Of a stretch of DNA of 64,000 nucleotides, positions 1 to 11,179 are shown one piece after another. The stretch comes from Hofstenia miamia (Eukaryota > Xenacoelomorpha > Acoela > Hofsteniidae). Below the pieces are notes generated by a model that was not told where the DNA came from, made no database searches, and saw nothing but the letters and a program-made list of their open reading frames with translations. A program made the translations under genes and the position numbers. Where the stretch lies: positions 992,329-1,056,328 of the forward strand of contig CABFPE010000030.1 of assembly GCA_900660155.1 (NCBI GenBank), in the 5' to 3' direction. The first letter of the stretch is position 1. The number at the start of each line of letters is the position of its first letter.

Positions 1-85
1 TGTTTTGTAATAAGTATTGCTTAAGTTCCAGCAACAATTTGGGAGTTACATCACTGTGTTTAAGGTGACAACACGCTCTCTTCCA
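1..85 (+). repeat. 3' end of a gypsy-like LTR (family A)
   Basis: This is the right end of an LTR whose fuller copies are at 1271-1750 (minus), 12668-13070 and 13316-13782. It ends in CA at 85 and is followed directly by GTTGGCAGCCCAAAT, as are the other copies. The shared stretch around CAACAATTTGGGAGTTAC identifies the family. The window edge cuts off the rest. Confidence 0.7.
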
Positions 86-640
86 GTTGGCAGCCCAAAT
101 CATGGTACTGCATTAAGTTATATCTATGACTAAGTATAGGGAAATAACAACTTTATTTGATCATTTCTATTTGTACATGCACTTAGTAAATTACACTGTG
201 ATGGTAATATACCACTGGTGAATGTGAATGCATGGCAATTACATGTGAAATTTATTATTTATTTACATAGGTTAAGGAGATAAGAACAATTGAGATCTAG
301 TTTATTTGAGCTAGAAATTAACAACTAGAGACACACAATTAACACTGTGGTGAGCTTGGATCTATTCATGGATACTGCTTCAGCATGATGCCATGTAAAT
401 TGGTCACTGTTAGAGGATAATTCTTGGTGTTTATTTATTGAACTGGTGAACTACCAATGTTCTGTTTTTCTGTTGGAATGCAGGTTGCTCTCTATGATGG
501 TAGCCTTTGCAACCTTCTGCTTACCAATTGAGTTTCCTAGTACTGCTGGAGTGGTCAGAGCTCCCCAGTCATTCTACAATATATGCATTTATTTATGCTG
601 TATTTCAATTAGTTTTCTATGTAGTTTAGATCATTGAAAT
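86..640 (+). pseudogene. Leader and broken gag start of family A retrotransposon
   Basis: A putative primer-binding stretch (GTTGGCAGCCCAAAT, from 86) is followed by about 300 bp of leader. A candidate gag start at 388 opens with the codons conserved in every copy of the family (Met-x-Cys-x-Leu-Val-Thr pattern). The frame is broken. Downstream the residues VFLLEC and STAGV recur in other copies. The same segment is found inverted at 781-1270 and in plus orientation at 13783-14510. The gag assignment rests on its place after LTR and leader and on conservation of the start, not on a recognised domain. Confidence 0.55.
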
Positions 641-780
641 AGGGAATTGCAAGTAAATAAATGTAAATATGCACTTTAATCATAAAAATTGAAAGTTGCC
701 ATTTTCATTTTATATATAATTTATCATCATTAATATACCTTGTGCTGGATAAATTCTTAATAAATAGCTAATTTATAATG
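641..780. other. Spacer between two inverted retrotransposon 5' ends
   Basis: An AT-rich stretch between the plus copy (86-640) and the minus copy (781-1270) of the same leader/gag sequence. Part of it matches 9060-9180. No gene is seen. Confidence 0.5.
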
Positions 781-1270
781 TAGAATCATGGGGGAGCTCT
801 TGCTAATCTAGTGGCACTGGGTAACTCAAGAGTTTAGATCAAAGTTTGCAAAGTATACCAAAGCAGAGAGTGAGCCACATTCCAGCAGAAAAACATACAT
901 TGGTGGTTCACTGATTTTGCCTAACAAATAAAGAAATTCCATTCTAAAAAGAATTTCAGCAGTGACCAATTCACATGGCATCATGCTGAAGCCAAATCTT
1001 TGAAGCCATCCTTACTTGCCAAGGTGCTAATTGCATGTCCCAAGTATTTATTTCTAGCTCAATAAACAATTTATCTCAGAGTTCTCTTATCTCAGCTCAT
1101 GTAAATAAATAATAAATAACAGGCACATAATTGCTGTGCATTCACATTCACCAATGGCATAGTATATTTGCAAGGTGTAATTATTAAGTGCATGTATAAA
1201 CAGATTGAATAAAAGGTGTTATTCCCTACATGTAACTGTAACCTAAAGTGGCCACAATTCAGGCTGTCAT
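781..1270 (-). pseudogene. Inverted leader and gag start of family A
   Basis: This is the reverse complement of the 86-640 type sequence. On the minus strand, the sequence after the LTR end (1271) gives a diverged primer-binding stretch, a leader of about 289 bp, and a candidate start codon at 981 followed by the family's conserved Cys-Glu-Leu-Val-Thr-Ala codons. The frame stays open for about 47 codons and then meets a stop. With 86-640 it forms an imperfect inverted repeat with arms of about 500 bp. Confidence 0.55.
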
Positions 1271-1750
1271 TGTTAAAGAGCTATTTGTCACCCTAGAACC
1301 AGTGCAGTTTCATCTCAAATTGTTGCCAGATCTTAAACAACAATTATCATTACCAAATCTTAAATCAAAGAATCTAAAGGGGGTTAATAAATAAATAATT
1401 GTAAAAGACCAAATGCAGAAGAAGGAAGCCAAATTTATTGTGTGGCTGAATTCATTGTGTGCTTCACTACATTGACTCAGATATTTATTACAAAAATCTG
1501 TAACTTATTACCTGACTTGTTTACAATTTCAAAGCACAGTTTCCCTCACAAAGTTAAAATGAGCAATCAAGGGAACAAAAACTAACACTATCAAATTAAC
1601 TACACTCAAAATTCCAAAATCAATTCAAAGAAATTGATACAAATAAGGTAGCAGCAAATCAAAGAATCAAAATGTCAAAAAGACATAACACTATTCCAGA
1701 GTGTGAAAATAATAAGTTCGTAAAAAAGAGGCCCCTAGTAACTCTGCACA
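1271..1750 (-). repeat. Gypsy-like LTR (family A), minus orientation
   Basis: A 480-bp LTR that starts TGTGCAGAG and ends TTAACA when read on the minus strand, so it has canonical TG...CA ends. The start matches the TGTAGAGTCACTTGGGG start of the plus LTRs at 12668 and 13316, including the following GGGGCCCCT-type block. It lies downstream of the ORF at 1760-3336 and upstream of the leader at 781-1270. It could therefore be the 3' LTR of one copy and the 5' LTR of the next. Confidence 0.7.
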
Positions 1751-1759
1751 GTGCCCATT

Positions 1760-3336
1760 GCCAGTTAAGTTTGTGGTAGGAGTTTTACTGTGGGATCAGA
1801 CAGGAGCTTTTGTGTCTCCTCAATCATCTCTGCAGCTAAAATGTCATCCCATGACTTCACTTTGGCATATTGGGGTCACCAGATAATCTGCATAAGAGTC
1901 TCCCTCTGTGTAACTTCCTCACTCCTCAAATGGAAGAACTTAATCTCAGGTAAACAGGCACTGATCATACAGTTTGTTCTTAAGTTGTTAAGCCTTCATG
2001 TAAATGTGTCATAAAATCTCCCATAAAGGCCTTTCAGCAATATCATGAGTGTCATGAGCACATCTGTGTCAGAGGTGTGGGCATCTTCTGGACTAATCCT
2101 GGTGTTCAGATAAAAATGGATGAAGACCTCTCTTAGTGATCCCATGTGTGTCATGTGATCCATGAAAAGTGAGCAGTACTAATTGACCTTCTGCAATTTC
2201 ATCTCTTCAGGGTCTGTGACCTTGGCTTGTAGCATGGTAATAATCTTGATGCACTTCATGACATCATAGTACCAAGTGAGGGTCTAAACATTATTGATCC
2301 ACATTTGATCACCAGATGCCTGAAATAGAATAAGGACATGGGGGTCTAATGTTGTAATCTTATTGTGTACCTTTGTTAACTGGGTAGAGATTGGTTGTCC
2401 CTTCTGAAATATATCTTTAATAGTAAGTTTACCATTAATATACATGTGCTCTGGGTTTCCACCCTCAAGTAGAGTGTCTCTGGTGTCTTTATGCTCCAGT
2501 GTCTGCATTGCTTTGTTAATCTCAGCCACAGTAGAGATGTAGTTAATGGAGTTGGCAAGGTGTGCAGAGACTTTCCTTTGCCCCTTTTTGACGTGCCATG
2601 ATGGTAAGATGAGTGGAGTCATGATACATGGTGGAAGGATACAAAGCAAGTTGTGTTTATCTGCATGATCTTCAACATTATCTAGCAAGACTTTTTCTCT
2701 CACTGTGGTGTTCCCAATAGTAACTGGATAAGTTATCTTAGCATCCTTAATTGAATCCCAAAACTTGCTGCAGAGTCCACACTCACGGATCTGTGAGTTG
2801 GAGATTTGAAGACAGGAGGTGGTACATTCTACATCAAGGGCTATTTGTTGCCCAGGCAATTGTAGAAGCACTAGTTCCTCTCTGTTAAACATCTCAGTTA
2901 GGCACCATTTCATTAAGCCTAATACATTGTTGTCTTGATTTTGCTTGATTATGTGGTTGACTATAGAGAGCTTTTCAGCAAACTCATCTGGATGGTGCTT
3001 GATGGTTAAGATCCATTCATCTTCTGTAATGGACCACACTGGCGTAGGTATAGGAGAGCTCACAACTCCAGAAAACTTTTGCATATTAATATCTTCAAGT
3101 AGCACCTTTGTACCAGGTGATACTTTGACTGCAGATGACACCAGCAGTTCCTCCTCATGATAAAATTGTTCCAGCAAGCACATTCTCTGCTCAATAACTG
3201 TAATTAGTATAATCATGCTGTCTTTGGCAGCTTGTCTCCACATCTCTGATAACTTGCTATACCCACACTCAGGGTAGTTCATCTTCTCTAGGCCAAACAG
3301 AATTTCTGTCTTCATATGCATGTTGTGATGGGCCAC
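1760..3336 (-). pseudogene. 3' ORF (ORF3, env position) of LTR retrotransposon, copy A
   Basis: An open frame of 350 codons runs from 3336 to 2284. The same reading continues, interrupted by stops, to about 1760, just before the LTR. I recognise no domain. It has a Cys-rich centre (residues about 170-190, CTTSC then CGLC) and no obvious signal peptide or membrane segment, so calling it an envelope is not justified. A second, more decayed copy lies at 11180-12650: DIFQKGQPI here matches HIFQKSKPI there, and KSWDDI matches LSWNDL. In copy B the ORF sits between integrase and a polypurine tract, which is where a third ORF would be in a gypsy-type element. The long open frame makes copy A the less damaged one. 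Confidence 0.5.
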
Positions 3337-3565
3337 TAATTCTAAGAATCACTGTGTTGACCCAGGGTTGCTAGTGCAGAGCAGTGCATTTTCAAACTCA
3401 AGAGACAGGATCTTTTTTTCAGACATGGCTCCCACATGTATTTTCAGAGGGTTTCTGAGAAAATGTTGAGGTTGGTGAAGGCAACACCCAAGTGGTTAAC
3501 AATCAACTGAGGTGGAATGTGCCCCAATGGGCTACTGGTGCTGATAAAATGAGTGTAAAACTTTT

Positions 3566-4565
3566 NNNNNNNNNNNNNNNNNNNNNNNNNNNNNNNNNNN
3601 NNNNNNNNNNNNNNNNNNNNNNNNNNNNNNNNNNNNNNNNNNNNNNNNNNNNNNNNNNNNNNNNNNNNNNNNNNNNNNNNNNNNNNNNNNNNNNNNNNNN
3701 NNNNNNNNNNNNNNNNNNNNNNNNNNNNNNNNNNNNNNNNNNNNNNNNNNNNNNNNNNNNNNNNNNNNNNNNNNNNNNNNNNNNNNNNNNNNNNNNNNNN
3801 NNNNNNNNNNNNNNNNNNNNNNNNNNNNNNNNNNNNNNNNNNNNNNNNNNNNNNNNNNNNNNNNNNNNNNNNNNNNNNNNNNNNNNNNNNNNNNNNNNNN
3901 NNNNNNNNNNNNNNNNNNNNNNNNNNNNNNNNNNNNNNNNNNNNNNNNNNNNNNNNNNNNNNNNNNNNNNNNNNNNNNNNNNNNNNNNNNNNNNNNNNNN
4001 NNNNNNNNNNNNNNNNNNNNNNNNNNNNNNNNNNNNNNNNNNNNNNNNNNNNNNNNNNNNNNNNNNNNNNNNNNNNNNNNNNNNNNNNNNNNNNNNNNNN
4101 NNNNNNNNNNNNNNNNNNNNNNNNNNNNNNNNNNNNNNNNNNNNNNNNNNNNNNNNNNNNNNNNNNNNNNNNNNNNNNNNNNNNNNNNNNNNNNNNNNNN
4201 NNNNNNNNNNNNNNNNNNNNNNNNNNNNNNNNNNNNNNNNNNNNNNNNNNNNNNNNNNNNNNNNNNNNNNNNNNNNNNNNNNNNNNNNNNNNNNNNNNNN
4301 NNNNNNNNNNNNNNNNNNNNNNNNNNNNNNNNNNNNNNNNNNNNNNNNNNNNNNNNNNNNNNNNNNNNNNNNNNNNNNNNNNNNNNNNNNNNNNNNNNNN
4401 NNNNNNNNNNNNNNNNNNNNNNNNNNNNNNNNNNNNNNNNNNNNNNNNNNNNNNNNNNNNNNNNNNNNNNNNNNNNNNNNNNNNNNNNNNNNNNNNNNNN
4501 NNNNNNNNNNNNNNNNNNNNNNNNNNNNNNNNNNNNNNNNNNNNNNNNNNNNNNNNNNNNNNNNN
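3566..4565. other. Assembly gap (1000 N)
   Basis: Exactly 1000 Ns, so probably a gap of arbitrary size. Apparent open frames across it are artefacts. Confidence 0.98.
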
Positions 4566-5008
4566 TATCGAAAAAATTTATTTTTTAAATTTTTTTGCAT
4601 AAGTATATGTTTCTAAATATTAGCTTCTTGATGTTGGTTCGCAAAAAAATCTTTGATAAACCAGGTAAATCATTCAATGCATTTTACATTATAATACATA
4701 TATACCTAATTAATGATTTACCAGTATTTATATCACTACTGAAATCACAATTCATGATATTTTACATATATTTACAAAGAAATTATTCAAAGATTTACGT
4801 ACTGAACTATACGTCTTTGACTGAAATCTCCTAACTTCTTCGATTATAAGAACATGAATTTCTTTCAGAAAACAATCAGTGAAAGATTTAGCAGATAGTG
4901 GAGTATTCCAATGCTTAAGTCTTTTACTTATATATATATNTTCTCATGGATCTTCCATACTAGATCTCTCTGGAAGTACTCAGGAACTGCCAGTCAGCTA
5001 TTTTGGCT
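4566..5008. other. No gene seen
   Basis: AT-rich sequence with a single N at 4940 next to a short TA run. I see no coding or repeat signal. Confidence 0.5.
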
Positions 5009-5607
5009 CTACATATAGAGTAGGCCTGACTCAGTGAGCTTCCAGTTATAGCACTGAAAATATCTGTTAGCAATGGGGCTGAGTATATAGTTATCATTGT
5101 TCAACTTGGCAATGATCTTGCTTAACACTTTATCATGGTGTAGAATTGTGGGGTGCATCTTGCAGCTCAAGTGGTATGAAGGTTGCAGAAGATTACCATT
5201 GCTGAGAGCATCCCATGCTCCAACAAAACAAATGAAGATCAGTAGTTCACCAAATTCATTGCAGAAAAAGTGATCCAAGACAGTACTTAAAGCAGTGACC
5301 AATTCACACAGCATCTTGCCAAAGCCAAGTCATTAGAATCCATCCTTACAATCCAAGGTGCTAATTGTTTGTCTCAAGTTGTAATTTCTAGCTCAATAGA
5401 ACAAATTTAGCTCTGGGCTTATCTTCTCAGCTCATGTAATAAAGATATTAAATAACATGTAGTTGCCACTTATTTGTGTACACCAACAGCATAGTATATT
5501 TGCATTGTGTGATAGTATGTGCATGTTTGATCAATAAATGTTGTAGTTCTTTTATTCTCTATGCCTAAATGTAGCCCTAGAGCAACCACAATATGGGCTC
5601 ACATCTG
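5009..5607 (-). pseudogene. Gag N-terminal fragment plus leader, family A
   Basis: An open frame of 101 codons (5314 to 5009) begins MLCELVTAL. This matches the conserved gag start seen at 388, 981 and 14050. Upstream on the minus strand (5315-5607) is the family leader, recognisable from the block around CAGCATAGTATATTTGCA and the degenerate primer-binding end near 5600. The LTR that should follow is replaced by the hAT-like element starting at 5634. No recognised gag domain was found; the assignment comes from family comparison. Confidence 0.5.
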
Positions 5608-5633
5608 TCAAGGGGTGAGTTATTGCCCCAGGC

Positions 5634-6409
5634 CAGAGTCTGGATTTGGCTGTGTCAAAAACTGCTAAAGTTGCACAACAAGTTGCATAAAATTTAACCC
5701 AAAGTTGCGTCAAAAGTTGCGTTAAAATAGATTGATTTCAACAAAACTTGTATTATGAAATTATTGTTTTCTTACAAATTTGGTTATACCAGATTACAAT
5801 AGAATGTTCTTTTAAATGATCAATAGTAGAAACCAACGTTGACTGCCTTTTTGCATTGCATTGTAACTGATGTTTGTGTTTTTCTGAGACCATGTGTTTG
5901 AAAACACGAAAAGTAACATTGGAAGCTGAATGTTCAAAACCCACCAAACATAGTTTGCAGAAAACCTGATTATTTGCCTCTGTGTAAGACCATACGAGCT
6001 CACCCCCATTCAATGCTTTGACATAATTTCGTCCCAGTGGTTTGGTTTTTCCCATTTTAATCTAAAATTGTAAACAAATTGTAAGTTTAAGTAAAACGTG
6101 TTCTATTATAAGAGCAATAATACACACTGCACTCGTGCAAGGGAATTAAATCAATGTTTGTCGTTTACCCGCGCTTTTCGTTGCTTGTTTTCAGCCACAA
6201 TTGGTCATTTTAATTTACAAATTAAACCGCAGTTCGCATCCTGTTAGTGTTATAGAAATCCATGTTCAGATTAAGTTCAAAGGTGGAAAAATCTCATAAA
6301 ATCTATTGTAGTTGCATCAAAGCAATAAAAGTTGAGTGAAAATCTCAAATTGTAAAAGTTAAGCACCAAAATTTGCCTAATTGCATGACACAACAAAATC
6401 TGGACTCTG
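5634..6409. mobile_element. hAT-like element with BED finger, 776 bp
   Basis: Imperfect terminal inverted repeats are CAGAGTCTGGATTTGGCTG at the left and, read inward from the right, CAGAGTCCAGATTTTGTTG. CAG termini are typical of hAT elements. Inside is a minus-strand ORF with a BED-type zinc finger (5753-6055) and subterminal repeats of AAAGTTGC. No matching 8-bp target duplication could be found. The transposase core is missing, so this is an internally deleted, non-autonomous copy. Confidence 0.6.
5753..6055 (-). pseudogene. BED-type zinc finger, N-terminal hAT transposase fragment
   Basis: A 100-codon ORF. Residues about 22-62 read as a BED-like C2H2 finger: an aromatic WSY start, FCKLC (C-x2-C), then a helix ending HMVSEKHKHQ with paired histidines. 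This layout occurs at the N-terminus of ZBED/hAT transposases and of the CGGBP1 family. The catalytic and dimerisation regions are absent, and the ORF sits inside inverted repeats 5634-6409. It is therefore a transposon remnant rather than a host gene, although the finger itself is intact. Confidence 0.55.
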
Positions 6410-6411
6410 AT

Positions 6412-6725
6412 CTATACATCACGTGATATATCATGTGCAAACAGGCAAGTATCATCTGAATATTGAATAATTGTACAATGTTCATTCACTGATTTATTGA
6501 GATCATTTACATAAAGTGAAAAAAGTAAGGGCCCTAAGAGCGTGCCTTGCAGAACTCCTTTGTAAACATTTCCCCAATTCGATAATGTCCCATTAATTTT
6601 AACCCGCTGGTAGCGGTTAGTTAGATAGCTACGCATTAACTCCTTACTACTTGAGTTAATCCTTACATTAACTTTTCAACAAGAATTTATGATCAATCGA
6701 ATAAAAAGCTTTACAAAATAATTCC
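6412..6725 (-). pseudogene. Non-LTR (LINE) reverse transcriptase fragment
   Basis: Motifs in order on the minus strand: a degraded KAFYSIDH-like motif (near 6690), YLTNRYQ, GVLQGTLLGPLLF, YVNDL, and the catalytic box YSDD (YADD type). Together they define the palm of a jockey/CR1-type non-LTR RT. Stops and a frameshift separate the first motif from the open part (6636-6412). It is a short 5'- and 3'-truncated copy. Confidence 0.75.
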
Positions 6726-6949
6726 AACTTAACACAATCACTAAATTTAAAAGACTAAAAGCACCAAATCAATTTGAGAGTGCCTAGAATTAAGTAAAAA
6801 TAAATAAAGGCCCCAAATGACTCTACAATGGCGTTGGTGATGTACAATCTCTATTTCAGTAATCTCTTCCTTCACCAGAATAGGGAGGATCTTATTTCCA
6901 ATTTCCATGCCAGTCTGCATTGATCTCAGGCAGACACTTGTAATCACTG

Positions 6950-7450
6950 AACAGGATAAATCTGAACAGTGTTTCTCTCCAGGTGGTGCTTATAACTTGG
7001 GAGAGCAGCCCAGTGATCTGTGTTGTTGTGCAGTCTCCTTAGACTATGCTTGATAGAAAAGGTAAAGTTGTTCAAGTACTTGATCCATCAGGTGACAATG
7101 TTAGATTTGTCCCTGGAGAATTTCTTTAGCTATGCCACCACTGAGTTGTTGGTGCACATAGTAAGCTGGAGTCCCAGTATGAAAAAGCAGAACTTCTTCA
7201 AACTCTCAACTAGGGCAAGCATTTCTGACTTGGTCAAGCCATAATTTAGCTTGGCATTTTGGAGCTTGCTGCTGAAATACTGGATGGGGCTCTCTTTCCC
7301 ATCAATTACCTGGCTGAGCATGCCACTGATAGCAACAGAACTAGTGTTGCAGTCAATAAGAAATTCTTTCAATTAATCTGGTGTATTTAAGCTGGGAATC
7401 TTCCTAAGTTCTTTTTTAACATTGTTGAGCTCTTCCTGCTCAATCCACAC
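6950..7450 (-). pseudogene. Ty3/gypsy RNase H fragment
   Basis: Minus-strand order: W-x-EEL...VKKEL (end of RT), then LIDCNTSSVAISGMLSQ (the DAS-type RNase H start, with D changed to C-N), PIQYFSSKL, LNYGLTKSEMLAL, and after a stop a degraded tail (IKYLNNFTFSI) resembling the loop before the integrase. The open part is 7372-7130. This is the pol of a gypsy-type element and may belong with the family A pieces around it. 6747-6949 carries no clear signal. Confidence 0.7.
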
Positions 7451-7739
7451 AACTTGGAATGAAAATATTCAAGTGTTAGAGTATCTAAAATTACTAAGCA
7501 TTTGTTAAAAATCAAACACCCTTAAGTGTGAGAGTGAATTTTAGATTAAAAATTACTCTGTACATTGATGGAAAACACTTTCTGTTACTGAAGGTGAATT
7601 ATTGTATATGCAAATAGTATGAACACAATATTAATCTACTAGAAACTGTTATATTATAAATTCTATACTTACTTCAGTTGAAGAAAATCATGAAGAACTT
7701 TAATGCATCTAGTTGGGAATGCTAAAAGTTGCATGGACC
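7451..7739. other. No gene seen
   Basis: AT-rich sequence between the RNase H fragment and the foldback element. Nothing recognisable. Confidence 0.5.
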
Positions 7740-8967
7740 CAGGCTTTCAAGTACTCAGAATGTAAGAAACTCAAACTTGAATAAGCTGCAAAAACTCAAT
7801 AGGAAAACTCAGAAAGGATATCATTGATACTAGAATTTGAACTTATTTGAAAATTCATTTGAAAATACCTAAAAAATTCCATTATCTTAAATTTTGTCAA
7901 TCACAAATGATGACTTTTTGCTTTGAAACCCTGAATTATTGTAAAATACAAATTGTTTTATCCTAAAAAACTTGGAATTTGAAGAAACCTCAAACTTGAA
8001 ATGTAAATTGTCAAACCAAGTAACTCAAACTGTGTGTACCAATTATGGATAACAGTCACTTATGGTTCTCAAGTTGACATTGAGTTTGAGTATTTTGTGA
8101 ACAAAATTCTGAGTATAATCAAGTTTTTTCTAATATAAATATTTCATTAAATTTTAATTTTGCTAATTTTTCAAAATTTAGAATTATAGACTCTAAACAA
8201 TTTTGGTGAGTTAAATTTTATATTTTTTAAGAAATAAATTTAAGTGTTCATCCTATTCTTTTCTTAAATCATTGTGTATATAAAAATGTAGTTTTGAAAG
8301 AGGTTGAGACTGCAGCTGAAAATTTACTATCAGTGTGATATTCAAATACAAGCAAAATTTAGAATATTTAAATTAGATTTTAGAAATATATGAATTAAGC
8401 ATAAATAATGTAGTTACTTGCCAATTAAGAATGGCTTGCAATGATTCAAATTTTATGTTTTTCAAATTTTGTTTGTATTTGAATATTGATCTGATAACAA
8501 ATATTGAGCTGTAGTATAACCATGGTTTGAAAGGCATTTTCTTTGAAGTTTATATACAGAAAGACATCAAGGTGGTAATGGGAGGAAAATTAAAATATAT
8601 TTTTTTCCAAAAAATATTAAGTTTTAAAAGCCTGTACACACCATAAGTAACATTATTAGATTTTAAAATTGCAAAATTTGAAAAATTGGGAAAATTAATG
8701 TTTTGTAAAATGACTCTATGCCAAGGTTTTCAGAGTAAAAAATATTTATTTTGCAATAATTCCAAGATTCATTAGCTAAAAAATAATTACTTGAGATTGA
8801 TAAAGAAACTGAAATTTAGTACAATTTAATTTTATGGAATTTTCCAGTGGATTTTTATCATGTTCAATTTGGAGTGTTAATGATTTCTCTTCTGAGTTTT
8901 TTAATTCAAGTTACAAGAACTCATTTAAAGTTTAATTTCTCAACATTCTGAGTACTTCAAAACCCTA
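7740..8967. repeat. Foldback element, about 1.2 kb
   Basis: The two halves are imperfect reverse complements over nearly the full length. The outer arms share CAAGTACTCAGAATGT (7748-7763) with ACATTCTGAGTACTT (8944-8958). The inner arms share ATATTCAAATACAAGCAAAATTT (8338-8360) with its complement (8464-8486), around a loop centred near 8410. No coding potential is seen. Ends of CAGGCTTTC type suggest a hAT-related foldback or MITE. The flanks ATGGACCC and GTGGCCCT could be a degraded 8-bp target duplication (5 of 8). Confidence 0.65.
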
Positions 8968-9049
8968 GTGGCCCTTCACTTATGTCTGAAATCACCACAA
9001 ATTAAGGACCTTTAGAGACATAATTTCAATAAAATTTTATATTTGAATG

Positions 9050-9870
9050 AATAAATATACTTCTTTAAACTGTATTTTGATTACATTTCTATGTACTTTA
9101 GATCCTTGAAATACAAGATTATAAACAAATTATTGTAAATATGTGCTAAAATTATAAACATTAATGGTTGATATTTGCATTTAATAATTATTTAGCAGAC
9201 ATCACAAAACTCTGTTTAAACTTAGAATAGAAATTTAAGTATTTAATTAATTTGTAGTTTATAATTTATTCAAGTATGTAACTAATTTTCTCATTTTTAT
9301 TTGCTTTTGTAATTTTTATTGTATGTATCATAAGATTAACAATCAAATAGTATTTGTTCTTTCTTTGACCAGGCTATTCTCTGCCTTTTAGGGAGTGCTG
9401 TGGATTGTAATTATAAATTTCTAGTGCATTCATAACTAGAAATATTTTCTTACACATTTTAGTAAATATCATTTCCATTAGTCATATTGAAATCTAAGGA
9501 TGTTTTATTAATGTGTGTTAAGAGAGGAATCCAATAAAGGACTGTGTATTTTGTATGGCAAGAAAAAGTTCACATTGTAACATCAGTTGGTGCTGGTTGT
9601 TATTTATCAGCCAGTCTAGTGTTTTCTTATGCTTTGTAAATATGTTAATAGCTAAAGTGTATATAAGATGATACTTTTTATTGTAAATAGAACAACAGTT
9701 ACTTGTTGCTAAGATAAATTACCAATGTTTCTTGCTTACTTGGAATTCATTAGAATCAGGGTTGCTCTAGCTCACCTAAGTGACCTTCTGCTTTGACATT
9801 AAGTTCTATGGTACAGTTCACTCTATAGTCAACCTAGTGATTCTACAACTTCTATTTAATATCAAATGCA
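9050..9870 (+). repeat. Degraded family A gag-region fragments
   Basis: 9060-9180 matches 600-720 (shared TTTCTATGTA-TTTAGAT-CTTGAAAT pattern). 9725-9860 matches the gag-proximal repeat at 14360-14505 (CCAATGTTT...AGAATCAGGG...TGATTCTACA). Both are in plus orientation. No open frame remains. Confidence 0.45.
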
Positions 9871-10481
9871 TTGTATTCAGATGCAAAGTTGATAAGTATA
9901 TCATTACCAAACTAATCATCGAAAAACCCTTCAATCAGATGAACTAAAATTTATCAGCATGCAGACTGCTAGAAATATCTTTGTGAAAACACTAGCAAAA
10001 ATGTAAAATGCAGAAGTAGTAGTTTGTCTACAATTTATGTGGGAAATATTTTTCTCTAAAAAGGAAATGGTTCAAATGCATCAAATATTTAAAGAAAAGC
10101 ATATTAATATATACATGTACATGAATAGTGTAATGATGCAGAAACACTGAAAATAGAACAAATTTACAAGATTTTTAGATCTAATGAGTATGGTATCTTG
10201 AAGTGAACTTCATGCATTTCAAAAGTATCTTTCTAGAAAACATTTTACAATTGTTTTACAATTGCAAATCTTGCAATTTTAAATTGTTAGCAAAGCTTGG
10301 GAATATTATGTATTGAATATTAGAAGTACACAGTGCCTGTGTTCAATTAAGTACATATTGTAATGAAAATGTCATTTCTTGGAAGCTATTAGTGGTATGA
10401 TTAGGATTTTAATTTTAATTAGGCTTTAGATAAACTTTGGATGACAACTCAAAAGTCCAAAATTTTAGATTTTTGATTTTT

Positions 10482-10518
<37 letters not shown>

Positions 10519-10739
10519 CTCTTTGTTTAACCATCATCATATACATCTCACTATTTGTTCACTCTTACATATATATCTCACTTTTTGTTAAAATTTTATA
10601 TTGTGGCATTGGTATGAAATCAGGAAGCATTCCTAATATCCTATCTATTGAGGGTTTTAATTTGAAGCTAGATTTACTGAAGCTACAGTTTAATAATCAA
10701 CTCCTCCCACCATAGTACCCTTTCTAGTAAAAGTAAGAC
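9871..10739. other. No gene seen; (AT)n microsatellite 10484-10516
   Basis: AT-rich sequence with a pure AT dinucleotide run. The open frame across the run is compositional. Confidence 0.6.
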
Positions 10740-11177
10740 TACACAGTAGATTGTGATGGGGAAGAGTGGCCACACTTGGCCAACCTTGTGAAAGAGTTGT
10801 TTAAGACTAGAGCCCTAATTAGATAAAGAATAAAGAATCCCTAGCTCTTGGGTGCATGAAGTGAAATCCTTATCTCATGCAATTTAGGTAACAGCAATAA
10901 TAATCAATTTAAATAACAAAGGAAATGCAGTCCTACAAAAACTCCTAACCATATACCTAGCCCTGTTAAAGGGAAATTCTAGTCAAGCTGCACCAAATTT
11001 AAGCACCATTTAACTACATGTATGAATTTAGAAACACATTTTAAATAACTAAAAATATAGCATTGTTTCATTCAGCCAATCAATTGAATAATTTTGTAAG
11101 TCTAAATTGTAAATTGAGAATTCCAAGTAAAGTGTAGAACAAAGTTTTAATGTATTTATGCTACATGCCTCCCCCCT
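10740..11177 (-). repeat. Polypurine tract and probable 3' LTR (family B)
   Basis: On the minus strand the tract TTAGGGGGGAGGCA (11164-11177) directly follows the third ORF (11180-12650). It precedes a sequence starting TGTAGCATAAATAC at 11165. A polypurine tract followed by TG is the expected 3' LTR junction. The far LTR end is uncertain; a CACA near 10790 is one candidate. This LTR does not resemble family A. Confidence 0.45.
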
Positions 11178-11179
11178 AA

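Noticed and set aside
2945-3160. Plus-strand frame opposite the 350-codon ORF
   Set aside because: It is the antisense shadow of the minus-strand ORF, with no domain or start context.
2284-3336. Naming the third ORF an envelope glycoprotein
   Set aside because: Position alone suggested it. No signal peptide, fusion segment or membrane anchor is visible.
3492-4616. Long open frames on both strands across the 1-kb N run
   Set aside because: They are made almost entirely of N codons, so they are gap artefacts. The same holds for the frames at 48493-48963.
7020-7244. Plus-strand frame over the RNase H fragment
   Set aside because: Shadow of the minus-strand gypsy pol, which carries the recognisable motifs.
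10437-10715. 92-codon plus frame with an Ile-Tyr repeat
   Set aside because: It is generated by the (AT)n microsatellite, so the repeated dipeptide is compositional.
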